Positions 34,873 to 47,013 of a stretch of DNA of 64,000 bases are shown in pieces. This DNA is from Ligustrum vulgare (Eukaryota > Streptophyta > Magnoliopsida > Lamiales > Oleaceae), in assembly GCA_963555705.1 (NCBI GenBank), contig OY743177.1, forward strand, positions 53,824,096 through 53,888,095, given 5' to 3'. The position numbers and the translations under genes are program-made. The notes below the pieces were generated by a model. It had not been told where the DNA came from, did not search any database, and was given only the letters and a program-made list of their open reading frames with translations. Positions within the stretch are counted from its first letter, which is position 1; the number at the start of each line of letters is the position of its first letter.

Positions 34873-35064
34873 CTCCTCCTTGAATGACCTAATACTCAAT
34901 ATATGACTCGTTAAAAACATTGCTAAGAAAACTCAGTGGGATAAAATTTAAACTAAGGAAAAGAGTACAGTAATGCTGTCTCATTAAAACCTTCCTAGGA
35001 AAACCCAGTAGGATAAAACCTAGACGAAGGAAAAAGGGTACAGCTACTCTTCCTGATATTAGTC

Positions 35065-38000
35065 ATCGTAAATCGCTGAGCCGATGCATTCCTATCTCAT
35101 GTATCAATTTCTTGAGTGTAGATATGGGTAATGCTTTAGTGAATAAATCTGTCACATTATCACTTCATTGAATTTGTTGAACATCGATATCACCTGTTTT
35201 TTGAAGCTCGTGTGTATAGAAGAATTTTAGAGAAATGTGCTTTGTTCTATCTCCTTTGATATAGCCTCCTTTAAGTTGTACAATACAACCTGCATTATCT
35301 TCATACAATATCATTGGACTATCTTTTGTCGAAACTAATCCACATGATGATTGGATATGATGAGTCATATTTCTCAACCATATACATTCTCGACTTATCT
35401 CATGGATTGTAATAATTTCTGACTGGTTTGGAATATGTTGTTGTCAAAGTTTGTTTCACAGATCTCCATGATATAGTCATCCCACCATGTGTAAACACAT
35501 ATCCTGTTTGCGATTTTGCTTGATGTGGATCAGGGAGATAACCTGCATCTGCATATCCCACTAAAGAAGATCCTAAATTGTGAAAATAAAATAATCTCAT
35601 ATCAACAGTACCTTTTAGGTAACGAAGAATGTGTTTAACACCATTCCAATGCCTTTGAGTTGGTGCAGAACTATATCTTGCGAGTAGATTTACAGAAAAG
35701 CTATGTCAGGTCTAGTGCAATTTGCAAGATATGATAATGTTCCAATTGCACTTAGATATAGTACTTCTGGACCAAGAACATTTTCTCCATCTTCAAGTGG
35801 ACAAAATGGATCATTTTTTGCATCAAGTAATCAAACGACCATTGGTGATGTTAATGGATGTGTTGTATCCATATAAAATCGCTTCAAAACATTTTCTGTA
35901 TATGAAGATTGATGAACAAATAGTCCTTCTGAAAATGTTCAATTTGCAATCCAAAGCAAAATTTGGTTTTTCCCAAATCTTTCATCTCAAATTCATTTTT
36001 CAAGTAATCAGCAATTTTTTTGAGCTCTTCTGGAGTTCCAATAAGATTTAAATCATCAACATAAACTGCCACTATTGCAAATCCAATATTTGTTTTCTTT
36101 ATGAAAACACATGGGCATATATCATCATTTTTGTAACCCTCATTCAGCAAGTATTCGCTGAGACGATTATACCACATACGTCCAGATTGTTTCAATCCAT
36201 ATAATGATCTTTGTAATTTGATTGAAAACATACTTTTCGGGTATGTACCATTTATTTCTGGCACTTTAAGTCCTTCAGGGACTTCCAAATATATGTCACT
36301 ATCAAGTGAGCCATATAAATAGGCAGTTACTACATCCATAAGGCGCATATCGAGCCTTTCTGACACAGCCAAACTAATTAAAAATCTGAATGTGATGGCG
36401 TCCATGACGGGAGAATATGTTTCATCATAATCAATTCCAGGTCTTTGTGAGAAACCTTGAGCTACAAGCCGGGCTTTGTACCTTGTAACTTCATTATTTT
36501 CATTTCTTTTTCTTACAAGGACCCATTTGTATCCTACAGGGATTAAATTTTCAAGTGTTCTAACTACTGGTCCGAACCCCTTTCATTTTTTTAAGGAATT
36601 CAATTTCGTCTGCATAGCTTCCTTCCATTTTGGGCAATCCTCTCTTTGTTGACATTCTTTAACAGACAGTGGCTCAGGGTCATTATTCTGAAATATTTCA
36701 AGAGCCATTTGGAAGGCAAAAATATCATCTATAACAACATTCTCCATTTCCCATAATTTATGAGATAACAGATAATTTATTGAAATCTCATTATTTTCGG
36801 ACATCTGTGATTCTGCAGGAATCACATCATCACTATTATATTGTTTCATTAAAATCTGTGGTTCTGCGGGAACCATGTCACCACTATTAGATTGATCAAT
36901 CTTTTCTATTATTACTCGTCCAGGAGTCTTTGGTTGGTTTAATTTCCTCTTACGAGGTACGATGTCTTTTAAACGAACTGGTCAACCACGCTTCTGGCGT
37001 TTTTGAGGTTCACTTGCTATAGCAGTTTGTCCTACAGGGACATCAATCTTTGCCGGAGTGTTTTCTGCTGGTATATATGACTTTGTCACTTTTCTTGTGT
37101 CAACAAATTCATCAGGTAATTGATTTGCAATTCTTTGTAAATGAATAATTTTCTCAACCTCTTGCTCACATTGATTACTTCGGGGATCAAAGTAAGATAG
37201 AGTTGTTTCATTCCAAGAAATTTTATATTGATTTTCAGGATGCAACTTTACTCCTCCTAAAGTTGGGAAGTTCATTTCATCAAAATGACAATCTGCAAAA
37301 CGTGCAGTAAACAAATCACCCGTTAAGGGTTCAAGGTACCTAATGATGGAGGTGAATCAAAAACAACATAAATCCCAAGTCTACGTTGGGGACCCATTTT
37401 GGTACGTTGTGAGGGAGAGATTGGTACTTGGACAGCACAAGCAAAAACCCTTAGGTGAGAAATATTAGGTTCATGACCAGATGCAAGTTGTAGATGTAAG
37501 TGTTGATAATAAGCAGTTGGTCTTATACGAATCAATGATGCATAACCCCAAACAGAAGTTGGGAGTTTTGTTTTCATGAGTAGTGGTCTAGCAATTAATT
37601 GTATACGTTTAATAAATGACTCCGCTAACCCATTTTGTATATGGACATGAGCAACTGAATGTTCAATGGTAATCCCAATGGGCATACAATACTCATTGAA
37701 TCTCTGTGATCTAAACTCACCAGCATTATCAAGACGAATTGTCTTGATTGAGTAATCGGGAAATTGAGCTCGTAATTTTATTATTTGAGCAAGTAGCCTA
37801 GCAAAGGCTACATTTCTTGTGGACAGTAAACAGACATACGACCATCTAGTAGAAGAATCAACTAGTACCATAAAATGACGAAACGGTCCACATGGTGGGT
37901 GTATCGGCTCATATATATCTCCATGAGTCATTTCTAAGAAAGTTGGAGATTCAACATTGACGTTTGTAGTGGAAGGTCTAATGACCAATTTTCCTTGCGA

Positions 38001-39706
38001 GCAAGCAACACATGAATAATCATTAAGTGAAAGAATATTCTGGTTCTTTAAAGGATGTCCATGTGAGTTACTAATTATTCGACGCATCATTATCGCTCCT
38101 GGATATCCAAGTCGATCATGCCAAAGTATAAAACTTTTTAAGTTCATGAACTTCGGGTTCGTGACGTTGTTTGATTCGACTTCTTTTATGGATGTATAAT
38201 ACATTCCAGAAGGAAGTGCCGGGAGTTTTTCTTTTATCTGCTTCTGGTCAGATACAAAAGAAGCAATGCAAAAATATTCAATGTTGTTTTCTTGCATCGT
38301 TTCAATGTGATATCCATTGCAGATGATATACTTAAAACTGAGCAAATTTCTTCTGAATTTGCTAGAGTAGAGTGCATCGTTAATACATAACTGTGTATTA
38401 TTTGATAAAATAATAAAGGCTTTACCTGAGCCTTCAACAATCTTCGATGTGCCGGATATTGTATTAACATTATTTTTCGCTAATGTTAAGTTCAGAAAAT
38501 ACTTTTTCTTCTGGAGAATAGTATGTGTTGTTACACTATCAACAATACATGTAACTTGGCAATTCATCTAAAATATAATCAAATAGATATTTTAGAAAAG
38601 TGAATTTATGATCAAAAGAAGTTAAATATGATTTTAACATCAAATGGACAATACATATTAAGATTTCAAAACAACAACATCGTGACTTTCAGATAAAGCA
38701 AATTAATCTATATTTTTCAGTGCGTCAGTATAAAAATCAGAGACATCTAAGTGTGTCCTATTAACTAGACAATCGGCAAAATTTGTCTCTAATTTTTCTT
38801 TACCTTTAATCGACTGTTAGTAAAGGTTCACAAGGTGTTTTTTCGTAGGACAGGTACGTGACCAATGCCCTTTCATGCCACATCGGAAGCAACTTTCTTC
38901 GTGTTGCCGTTTGATTATGTTATTCTCATTTGCCTTGTACCTTTTAATTATATGACCATGTTGTTGATAATTTTATCCAAAATTCCTTCCACGTCCACGT
39001 CCACGTCCCTGTTCATGTCTGTGTCCACGTCTACATTCGTGGCCACGGCCACGTCTGTAGCCGTGTCTATTTCTTGATATAGCATTTGCTTCAGGAAATG
39101 CAGTACCACTTGCTTCAGGAAATGGTACAGAACCGGTTGGACATAATCCGTGATTTTTCATCAACAGCTCATTATTTTGTTCGGCTACTAAAAGACAAGA
39201 TATGAGTTCCGAGTACCTTTTAAAATCACGCTCACGATATTGCTGTTACAAGAGCACATTTGAGGGGTGAAAGGTGGAGAATGTTTTTTCTAGCATATCT
39301 GCTTCAGTGATCTTTTCTCCACATAAATTCAATTTTGAACATATTTTGAATAGTTCAGAATTGTACTCACTCACAGTTTTAAAATCTTGCAAACGAAGGT
39401 GCATCCATTCATAACGGGATTTTGGGAGGACTACAATCCTCTGATGGTCAAATCTGTCTTTTAAGTTTTTCCAGAGTTCTTATGGATCTTTCACAGTGAG
39501 ATATTCGATTTTTAATCTATCATGAAAATGGTGACGAAAGAAAATAAGTGCTTTTGCACGATCCTGCAGGGATTCATTGTTTCCTTCTTTGATTGTATCT
39601 CAAGACCTTTTGAAATAAGATGGATCTCGGCATCTAAGATCCATGATAGATAGTTTTTCCCGGATAAATCTAGTGCAATGAACTCGAATTTTGTGATGTT
39701 TGCCAT
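35065..39706 (-). pseudogene. Element A gag-pol polyprotein, degenerate
   Basis: Reading leftwards from 39706, gag starts MANITKFEFIALDLSGKNYL. An Arg/Gly-rich stretch lies near 38985-39060 and a CCHC zinc knuckle (CFRCGMKGHWSRTC) near 38850-38892. The protease start is near 38567 with CIVDSVTTHTIL. An integrase zinc region (ILWHDRLGYPG), the core (HGDIYEPIHPPCGPFRHFMV and RLDNAGEFRSQ) and the GLAESFIKR block lie at 37450-38150. Reverse transcriptase at 35884-36405 keeps VYVDDLNLIG. RNase H pieces (ILYEDNAGCIVQLKGG) lie at 35165-35377. Breaks near 37320, 36980, 36580, 36405, 35884, 35600 and 35400 make it non-functional. Confidence 0.85.
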
Positions 39707-40380
39707 TAGGATAACTATTCAATCAAACAGGAAACATAATTAATTCCTTGAAAAAACTCGGTAAAGAATTTATGACATGATTTCTAAATCGAGTTTTTAT
39801 TCTTCTGGAAAATTAATTATAATTCTAAGTTGTTGTAGCAATAAAACAAAATTTTGAAATTGCTATGTGCAAATCTAAGTTGTGGTATCAATTAATCAAG
39901 ATAACAATTATCAAGAATAAATTAACAAATGATTAATATCTATAATGAGAGTGGCAAAAGATTCTTCAAAAATTGCATTTCAAGAATTATGTGGTATGTA
40001 TGTAACCATGTATCATAAAGAGATGTTTAATCATTACATTTTTTGAAATTGTGATTTTAGTTTTCAAAAAGAAAATTATTTTTTCCTTTTATAGGTGCAC
40101 TTTATTGGAATGATGAATTGATTAGATTATAAATTTATCTTTTTAGAAAATATATAAAATGTGATTTCATTTAAACCATATATTTGATAGATCAACGTAG
40201 TAAGTATCAACATAATTAACAGTACATATAGTCAAAAGATCGGCTATACAGGTATCAACAAAATTTAGGATTAACTTCTGTGTATAAAGTCGAAACTCTG
40301 TAGGTATCAGTATAATTTAAAACATCCTAATATGAAGGTATAATAAGAGCATAAATATTTAAAAACCCAGTAAAACCAAC
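39707..40380. other. Element A leader, gag start to tandem array
   Basis: This is untranslated leader of element A between the gag start and its tandem array. It is AT-rich and non-coding. Confidence 0.45.
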
Positions 40381-40384
40381 CATA

Positions 40385-40630
40385 ATAAAACTGGTAGAAC
40401 CAACCATGTAGGTGGTAGCATGATATACTTAAAAATGGTAAAATCATTCATATAGGTGGTACCATGATATAATTAAAACTGGTAAAACCAACCATATAAG
40501 TGGTAGCATGATATAATTAAAACTGGTAAAACAATTATATACTTAAAAATGGTAAAACCAACCATGAAGGTGGTAGCATGATATAATTAAAACTGGTAAA
40601 ACCAACCATGTAAGTGGTAGCATAATATAT
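40385..40630 (+). repeat. 44 bp tandem repeats in element A leader
   Basis: TGGTAGCATGATATA or a one-base variant recurs at 40413, 40457, 40501, 40571 and 40615 with spacings of 44, 44, 70 and 44. Each unit also has ACTGGTAAAACCAACCAT. The array lies between the 5' LTR and gag. Confidence 0.85.
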
Positions 40631-40712
40631 AAAAGATATTTAAAATTATTACCTTCTTTATACAGATTGAATCTTTGTTAACTCTGTTGGCTAGAATCTC
40701 GTGCTGATAACG

Positions 40713-40870
40713 TCTTGTAAAACTACCAAAATATTAGAGAGAACAAGACTACCAAAATATTAGAGAGAATATAGAGATAGAGAAAAATTTTTGTATTCCA
40801 ATTTTGTGTTCAATGAAGAAGTATAATACCCTATTTATAGGGATAGATAATGATACAATTATTATAATAA
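40713..40870 (-). repeat. Element A 5' LTR, left piece
   Basis: It starts TCTTGTAAAACTACC (TG mutated to TC), matching the left LTR of A. It breaks at 40870 where element B begins and resumes at 46465. The adjacent CGTGCTGATAACG (minus strand CGTTATCAGCACG) is the putative primer site, also found next to the LTR of element B. Confidence 0.85.
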
Positions 40871-41043
40871 TGTTATGAAATAGAGAGAAAGAGAGAAGAA
40901 AATAAAGAGGCAAATAAACTTGTGTTTCATTAAGAATTAGAGCCCCATATATATATAGGGGAAGAAAGGGATATACAAAGTAATTATCCCTAGGGTTACA
41001 GGGGTATGAATGTCATTCACTAAATAGTATAATATTTATAACA
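40871..41043 (-). repeat. Element B 3' LTR
   Basis: The LTR is TGTTATG...TATAACA, 173 bp, next to the polypurine tract at 41044-41053. Confidence 0.92.
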
Positions 41044-41254
41044 CTCCCCCTTGAATGACATATTACAAAATATCTGCCTCGTTAAAACCTTGTTTGATAA
41101 AAACCCAATGGGAAAAAATCAAACGAAGGAAAAAGAGTACAGTTATTTTGGAGTATTACAATAAATGTTGCCTCGTCAAAACCTTGCCAAGAAAACCCAG
41201 TGGGACAAAACTTGGGCGAAGGAAAAAGAGTACAGCTACTCCCCCTAATACTGA

Positions 41255-44200
41255 TCACTGTAAATCTTTGAGTCGACGCATTCCAATCTCATGAACCATT
41301 TTCTTGAATGTGGATGTTGGCAATGCCTTTGTAAATAAATCAGCTACATTGTCACTCGAGCGAATTTGTTGAACATCAATATCCCCAGTTTTCTGAAGCT
41401 CATGCGTGTAGAAGAATTTTGGAGAGATATGCTTTGTTCTGTCTCCTTTGATGAAGCCTCCTTTGAGTTGTGCAATACAAGCTGCATTGTCTTCATACAA
41501 AATTGTTGGGCTGTCTCTAGTTGAAGTTAATCCACATGATGCTTGGATATGATGGGTCATGTTCCTCAACCATACACATTCTCGACTTGCCTCGTGGATT
41601 GCAATAATTTCTGAATGATTTGAAGATGTTGCTGTCAAGGTTTGCTTCACAGATCTCCATGATATAGCTGTTCCTCCACGTGTAAACATATATCCTGTTT
41701 GCGATTTAGCTTTATGTGGATCAGAGAGATAACCTGCATCTGCATATCCCACTAAAGAAGATCCCAATTTTTGAGAATAAAATAATCCCATATCAATAGT
41801 ACCCTTTAGGTATCGAAAAATGTGTTTAACACCATTCCAATGTCTTTGAGTTGGTGTAGAGCTATATCTTGCAAGGAGATTTACAGAAAAAGCTATGTCA
41901 GGTCGAGTACAATTTGCAAGATATGTTAGCGCTCCAATTGCACTAAGATATGGTACTTCAGGACCAAGAATTTTTTCTCCATCTTCAGGTGGACGAAATG
42001 GATCTATTTTCACATCAAGTGATCGAACAACCATAGGGGATGCCAATGGATGTGCTTTGTCCATATAAAAACGATTTAAAACTTTTTCTGTATAAGAAGA
42101 TTGATGAACAAATAATCCTTCTGAGAAATGTTCAATTTGCAACCCAAGACAAAACTTAGTTTTTCCCAAATCTTTCATCTCAAATTCATTCTTTAAATAA
42201 TCTGCAGTTTTATTGAGCTCTTCAGGAGTTCCAATCAGATTTAAATCATCCACATATACTGCAATAATTGCAAATCCACTATTTTTTTTCTTTATGAAAA
42301 CACAGGGACAAATGTCATCATTTTTATAATCCTCCTTCAACAAATATTCGCTAAGACGATTATACCACATGCGTCCGGATTGTTTCAATCCATATAATGA
42401 TCTTTGCAATTTAATAGAGAACATAGTTCTCGGGCATGTATTATTTGCTTCTGGGATTTTGAGTCCTTCAGAAACTTTCATGTATATGTCACTATCAAGT
42501 GAACCATATAGATAGACAGTTACTACATCCATAAGGCGCATATCAAGCCTTTGTGACACAGTCAAACTAATTAAGAATCTAAAAGTGATAGTATCCATTA
42601 CGGGAGAATACGTTTCCTCATAATCAATTCCTGGTCTTTGAGAGAAACCTTGAGCTACAATTCGAGCTTTGTATCTTGTAATCTCATTATTTTCATTCCT
42701 TTTCCTTACAAAAACCCATTTGTATCCTACAGGGATTACATTTTCAGGTGTTCGAACTACAGGTCCGAATACTTTTCGTTTCTCTAAGGAATTTAACTCC
42801 ACCTGTATGGCTTCTTTCCATTTTGGCCAATCATTTCTATGCTGACATTCTTTCACAGACAGTGGTTCAGGATCCTCATCTTTCATTATTTCAAGAGCCA
42901 CATTAAAGGCGAAAATGTCATCTATGACAATAGTATTCATTTCCCATAGTTTATGAGATACTAAATAGTTTATTGAAATCTCATTATTTTCGGATACTTG
43001 TGGTTCTGCAGGAACCATATTCTCAATATCCGATTGATCTATATTCTCAATATCCGATTGATCAATCTTTTCAAATACTACTTCTGCTGAAGTTTTTGGT
43101 TGGTTTTTCTCTTGTACTTTTCTTTTTCGAGGTACAGAGTCTTTAGCACCAACTGGTCGACCACGCTTCTGGCGTATTTGAGATTCATTTGCTATAGCAG
43201 ATTGTCCTTCAGGGACATCAATTTGTGCAGGGATATTTTCTGCTGGTATATGTGACTTTGTCACTTTTCTCGTGTCAACAAATACATCCGGTAATTGATT
43301 TGCAACTCTTTGCAAATGAATGATTTTTCCAACTTCTTGCTCACATTGATTGCTGCGGGGATCAAAGTGAGACAAAGTTGTTTCATTCCATGAAATTTTA
43401 CCATGTTTTTCAGGATGTAGTTTTGTTCCTCCCAAGGTTGGGAAAGTCATTTCATCAAAATGACAATCTGCAAAACGTGCAGTGAATACATCACCCGTTA
43501 AAGGTTCAAGATACCTTATTATTGATGGTGAATCAAAACCAACATAAATTCCAAGTCTTCGTTGGGGACCCATTTTGGTACGTTGTGGGGGTGAAATTGG
43601 GACTTGGACGGCACAACCAAAAACTCGTAAGTGAGAAATATTAGGCTCATGACCAATTGCAAGTTACAAAGGAGAATATTGATAATACGCAGTTGGTCTT
43701 AAACGAACCAATGATGCAGCATGTAATATGGCATGACCCCAAACAGAAGTTGGAAGTTTTGTTTTCATGAGTAATGGTCTAGCAATTAATTGTAGACGTT
43801 TGATAAACGACTCAGCTAATCCATTTTGTGTATGGACATGAGCAACCGAATGTTCAACCTCAATTCTAATTGACATACAATAATCATTGAATGTCTGTGA
43901 TCTAAACTCACCAGCATTATCAAGACGAATTTTCTTGATTGAATAATCAGGGAATTGAGCTCGTAATTTTATAATTTGAGCAAGTAGTCTAGCAAAGGCT
44001 ACATTCCTAGTGGAAAGTAGGCAAACATGGGACCATCTAGTAAATGAATCAATTAAAACCATAAAATACCGAAATGGTCCACATGGTGGGTGTATTGGCC
44101 CACATATATCTCCATGAATTCTTTCCAAGAAAGTTGGAGATTCAATGTTGACTTTTGTAGTTGAAGGTCTAACGACCAACTTGCCTTGTGAACAAGCAGC

Positions 44201-44759
44201 ACATGGATAATCATTAGGTAAAAGAATCTTCTGGTTCTTTAGGGGGTGTCCATGTGAGTTGTTAATTATTCGGCGCATCATTATTGTTCCTGGATGTCCA
44301 AGTCTATCATGCCAAAGTATAAAACTTTTTGGATCAACGAACTTCTGGTTCGTGATAATATTTGATTCAATCATCTTTATAAATGTACAATACATGCCAC
44401 AAGGGAGTGCCGGAAGTTTTTCTTTTATCTGCTTCTGGCCAGATATAAAAGAAGTTATGCAAAGATATTCTGCATTATTTTCATGCATCGTCTCAATGTG
44501 ATATCCATTGCAGCGAATATCTTTTAAAACTAAGCAAATTTCTTCTGGATTTGCTAGAATAAAGTGCATCGTCAATATATAATTTTGTATTATTTGATAA
44601 AATAATACAAGCTCTTCCGGAGCCTTCAACAATTTTTGATGCACCTGATATTATATTAACATTATTCTCTGATAATGTTAAGTTCAAGAAATACTTTTTG
44701 TCTTGAAGAATAGTATGTGTAGTTGCACTATCGACTAAACAGATATCCTGATCATTCAT
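41255..44759 (-). pseudogene. Element B pol: protease, integrase, RT, RNase H
   Basis: This copia pol reads almost through. Protease is at 44493-44759 with CLVDSATTHTIL as the active-site region. A frameshift near 44510-44530 leads into integrase (44644-43664): the zinc region ILWHDRLGHPG...CAACSQGK, core IHGDICGPIHPPCG, IRLDNAGEFRSQ, and VAHVHTQNGLAESFIKRL. One in-frame stop at 43664-43666 precedes a 772-residue open frame (43573-41255) with the integrase end, RT (YKWVFVRKRNENNEITRYKA, YCLLKQSGRMWY-like SLYGLKQSGRMWYNRL, VYVDDLNLIG) and RNase H (ILYEDNAACIAQLKGG, DLFTKALP). Only two lesions separate it from an open pol. Confidence 0.9.
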
Positions 44760-45159
44760 CCTGAATTTATAAACAAAACAAAATAAATATTCTAAAAATT
44801 TGATTTCATAAAAAGAAATTTAGCGACATTTTTAATCAACTAAAAATGCTTAATAATGTAAATGTCTCTAACTTCAAAAAAATAAGTAAAAACATAATTC
44901 ATACTAACTTTTAAAGAAAAAGAACAATTCAGATACTGAAAATTAAACTAATCAATATTCTCAATTTTTGCCAGATATGTCGAGTGCAACAAACTCGAGT
45001 TTAGTGATGTTGGCCATTTGTATAAATACACAATAAATAAATAAAAAATACAATTAATTTCGAAGAATGTGATTAAACCACATAATAATAAATCAAATCA
45101 TCAACATCACAAAAGTTGTATGTTTTCCTTCAAGGATAAACATTTTGACATATTCTTCG
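44760..45159 (-). pseudogene. Element B gag stub and deletion scar
   Basis: On the minus strand, MANITKLEFVALDISGKN (45017-44964) matches the gag start of element A, then hits a stop and passes into sequence that in A lies after the zinc knuckle. The gag core and CCHC knuckle present in A are missing. This is an internal deletion of about 0.9 kb relative to A, estimated from the spacing of gag start to protease. Confidence 0.75.
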
Positions 45160-45860
45160 ATATATATGCTACTTCGGGAGCATGTTGTATTTTTCCATTA
45201 TTTCTTCAATAATAGGTCAAATATTCTTCTGGAATATTGACAATTATAATTTATATTCTTCTGGAGCAAATAATAATCTTTCCTGAATATTATAAAGTTG
45301 TGTTACTTCAGGAGCAACAACAAATTATTCATGATAGTCATATTAATATTCTTCTGAAATATTAATTATATACAGTTATGCTACTTCAGGAGCAACAACA
45401 AATTATTCATGATAGTCATATTAATATTCTTCTGAAATATTAATTATACAGTTGCGCTACTTCAGGAGCAACAACGTAATGAAAAAAAATTCAACAATAA
45501 TAAATTAAACACACATTAATATTCTTCTGGAATATTAATTATACAGTTGCACTACTTCAGGAGCAATAACGTAATGAACTACTAATTTAAATGATAAAAA
45601 AAAAAGGCAACAACAATTATAATATATAAATTAAACATAGTCATATTAATATTCTTCTGAAATATTAATTATACACAGTTGTGCTACTTCAGGAGCAACA
45701 ACAAATTATTCATGATAGTCATATTAATATTCTTCTGGAATATTAATTATACAGTTGCGCTACTTCAGGAACAACAACAAATTATTCATGATAGTCATAT
45801 TAATATTCTTCTGGAATATTAATTATACAGTTGCGCTACTTCAGGAGCAACAACGTAATT
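45160..45860 (+). repeat. 76-78 bp tandem repeats in element B leader
   Basis: CTACTTCAGGAGCAACAAC or close variants recur at 45169, 45303, 45381, 45457, 45552, 45684, 45760 and 45836. The basic spacing is 76-78 bp, with three longer spacings from small insertions. Each unit contains ATATTAATATTCTTCTG and ATTAATTATACAGTTG. It sits between the 5' LTR and the gag stub, the same place as the 44 bp array of element A, but the unit is different. Confidence 0.88.
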
Positions 45861-46288
45861 TAAATATAAAAAAATGAAAATTCAACAACAAAGATAATAT
45901 TATATAGATTAAAGACATATATTTAAAACTATTCAGAGCTATCAATTTGAATTCATAATTGTTTAATGCTGAACGGAATAGATTTGGAAATAATTGAAAG
46001 GTCAAAGATTTGTCATTGAATTGAACGAGCAATTGAAACAGGTTTCTGCAATTAATTTGAACATATTTGAATTGAAGAGAAAAAAAAATGATCAGTTTCG
46101 TTTCTTCTAATTAATATCGGAAAACAATCTAGAAAAAATTTAGAAACTTCAAAACTGATTGTGATTCAAAACTGATTCAGAATATTTCAAAGAATTCACG
46201 TGTAATCAAATTAATTTTGATACACATGATAGATGATTATGCTAAAAAAATTACCTTCTAATAATTTTAGAGAATCGTGCTGATAACG

Positions 46289-46459
46289 TGTTATGAAATA
46301 GAGAGAAAGAGAGAAGAAAATAAAGAGACAAATAAACTTGTGTTTCATTAAGAATTAGAGCCCCATATATATAGAGGAAGAAAGGGATATACAAAGTAAT
46401 TATTCCTAGGGTTACAGGAGTATGAATGTCATTCACTAAATAGTATAATATTTATAACA
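46289..46459 (-). repeat. Element B 5' LTR
   Basis: The LTR is TGTTATG...TATAACA, 171 bp, followed at 46460-46464 by the AATAA target duplication and then by the rest of element A's LTR. Confidence 0.92.
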
Positions 46460-46464
46460 AATAA

Positions 46465-46516
46465 TATAAACTTTACAATGATATAATGATCATTCACAAT
46501 CAAAATATTTTAGAAC
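46465..46516 (-). repeat. Element A 5' LTR, right piece
   Basis: ATAAACTTTACAATG through TTTTAGAACA completes the LTR of element A that was cut at 40870. It aligns with 34826-34872 of the left LTR. Confidence 0.85.
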
Positions 46517-47013
46517 ACGGTCTACATATTTCATGGATCCAATATCTTTTTAATCACCGTTTTATCAATTATCAAAATTCATTAAAAATCTAATATTATA
46601 ATAAACATCAAATGGAAGCTAATTATGTCCTGAGACTTCCCCGCCCCTCTAATAAAAATATGTATAAACATAAATAAAATAAAGTAATATTAATCAAGAA
46701 ACATAAAAGAAGAATCTTGATTGATGTCTTCATTGTTGTACCAACAAATTACAATTACATATAACATATCAATAGATGTACATTTGCCCTTTTCTTCTTA
46801 TAATTTTGCTTTATTCTGTTCTGTTAAAAATTTTATCCTTATGCTACAAGTCTACAACAACATTGACATATTGTTCGGTCGGTCCAAATACAGACAACTT
46901 TACCATTTAAAAAAAAAAAGGTGGGAAAATATATTGAAATAAAAGAATAAAAGGGAAAATTCAACATACATACCCCGACCACTACTACCATGTGATGATG
47001 GAGACATATGCTT
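46517..47013 (-). other. 3' flank of the epimerase gene
   Basis: This is non-coding DNA downstream of the epimerase stop, including its presumed 3' UTR. Possible poly(A) signals on the minus strand lie in the AT-rich region near 46905-46955. No other gene is seen. Confidence 0.35.

Larger units (their letters stand above)
40871..46459 (-). mobile_element. Copia element B, 5,589 bp, inside LTR of A
   Basis: Two LTRs, 40871-41043 (173 bp) and 46289-46459 (171 bp), begin TGTTATGAAATAG and end TTTATAACA. They differ by about four substitutions and one 2 bp gap. A perfect 5 bp duplication AATAA flanks the element (40866-40870, 46460-46464). A polypurine tract (minus strand CAAGGGGGAG) abuts the left LTR, and CGTTATCAGCACGAT next to the right LTR is the putative primer site. 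The order on the minus strand is leader with tandem repeats, a stub of gag, protease, integrase, RT and RNase H. Most of gag is missing. Confidence 0.95.
34665..46516 (-). mobile_element. Copia element A, split by copia element B
   Basis: This minus-strand Ty1/copia element has LTRs at 34665-34872 and, in two pieces, 40713-40870 plus 46465-46516. The LTRs are about 208-210 bp with roughly 15 or more differences, so it is older than element B, which sits inside its 5' LTR. A polypurine-like CTCCTCCTTGAATG (minus strand AAGGAGGAG) follows the left LTR. The flanking 5-mers (CAGTA and CGGTC) do not match well. Its gag-pol is degenerate. Element B shares its gag start, pol and polypurine tract, so the two are relatives. 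Confidence 0.85.

Noticed and set aside
40385..45860. Leader repeats as CRISPR-like arrays
   Set aside because: The repeats are contiguous copies without variable spacers and belong to copia leaders.
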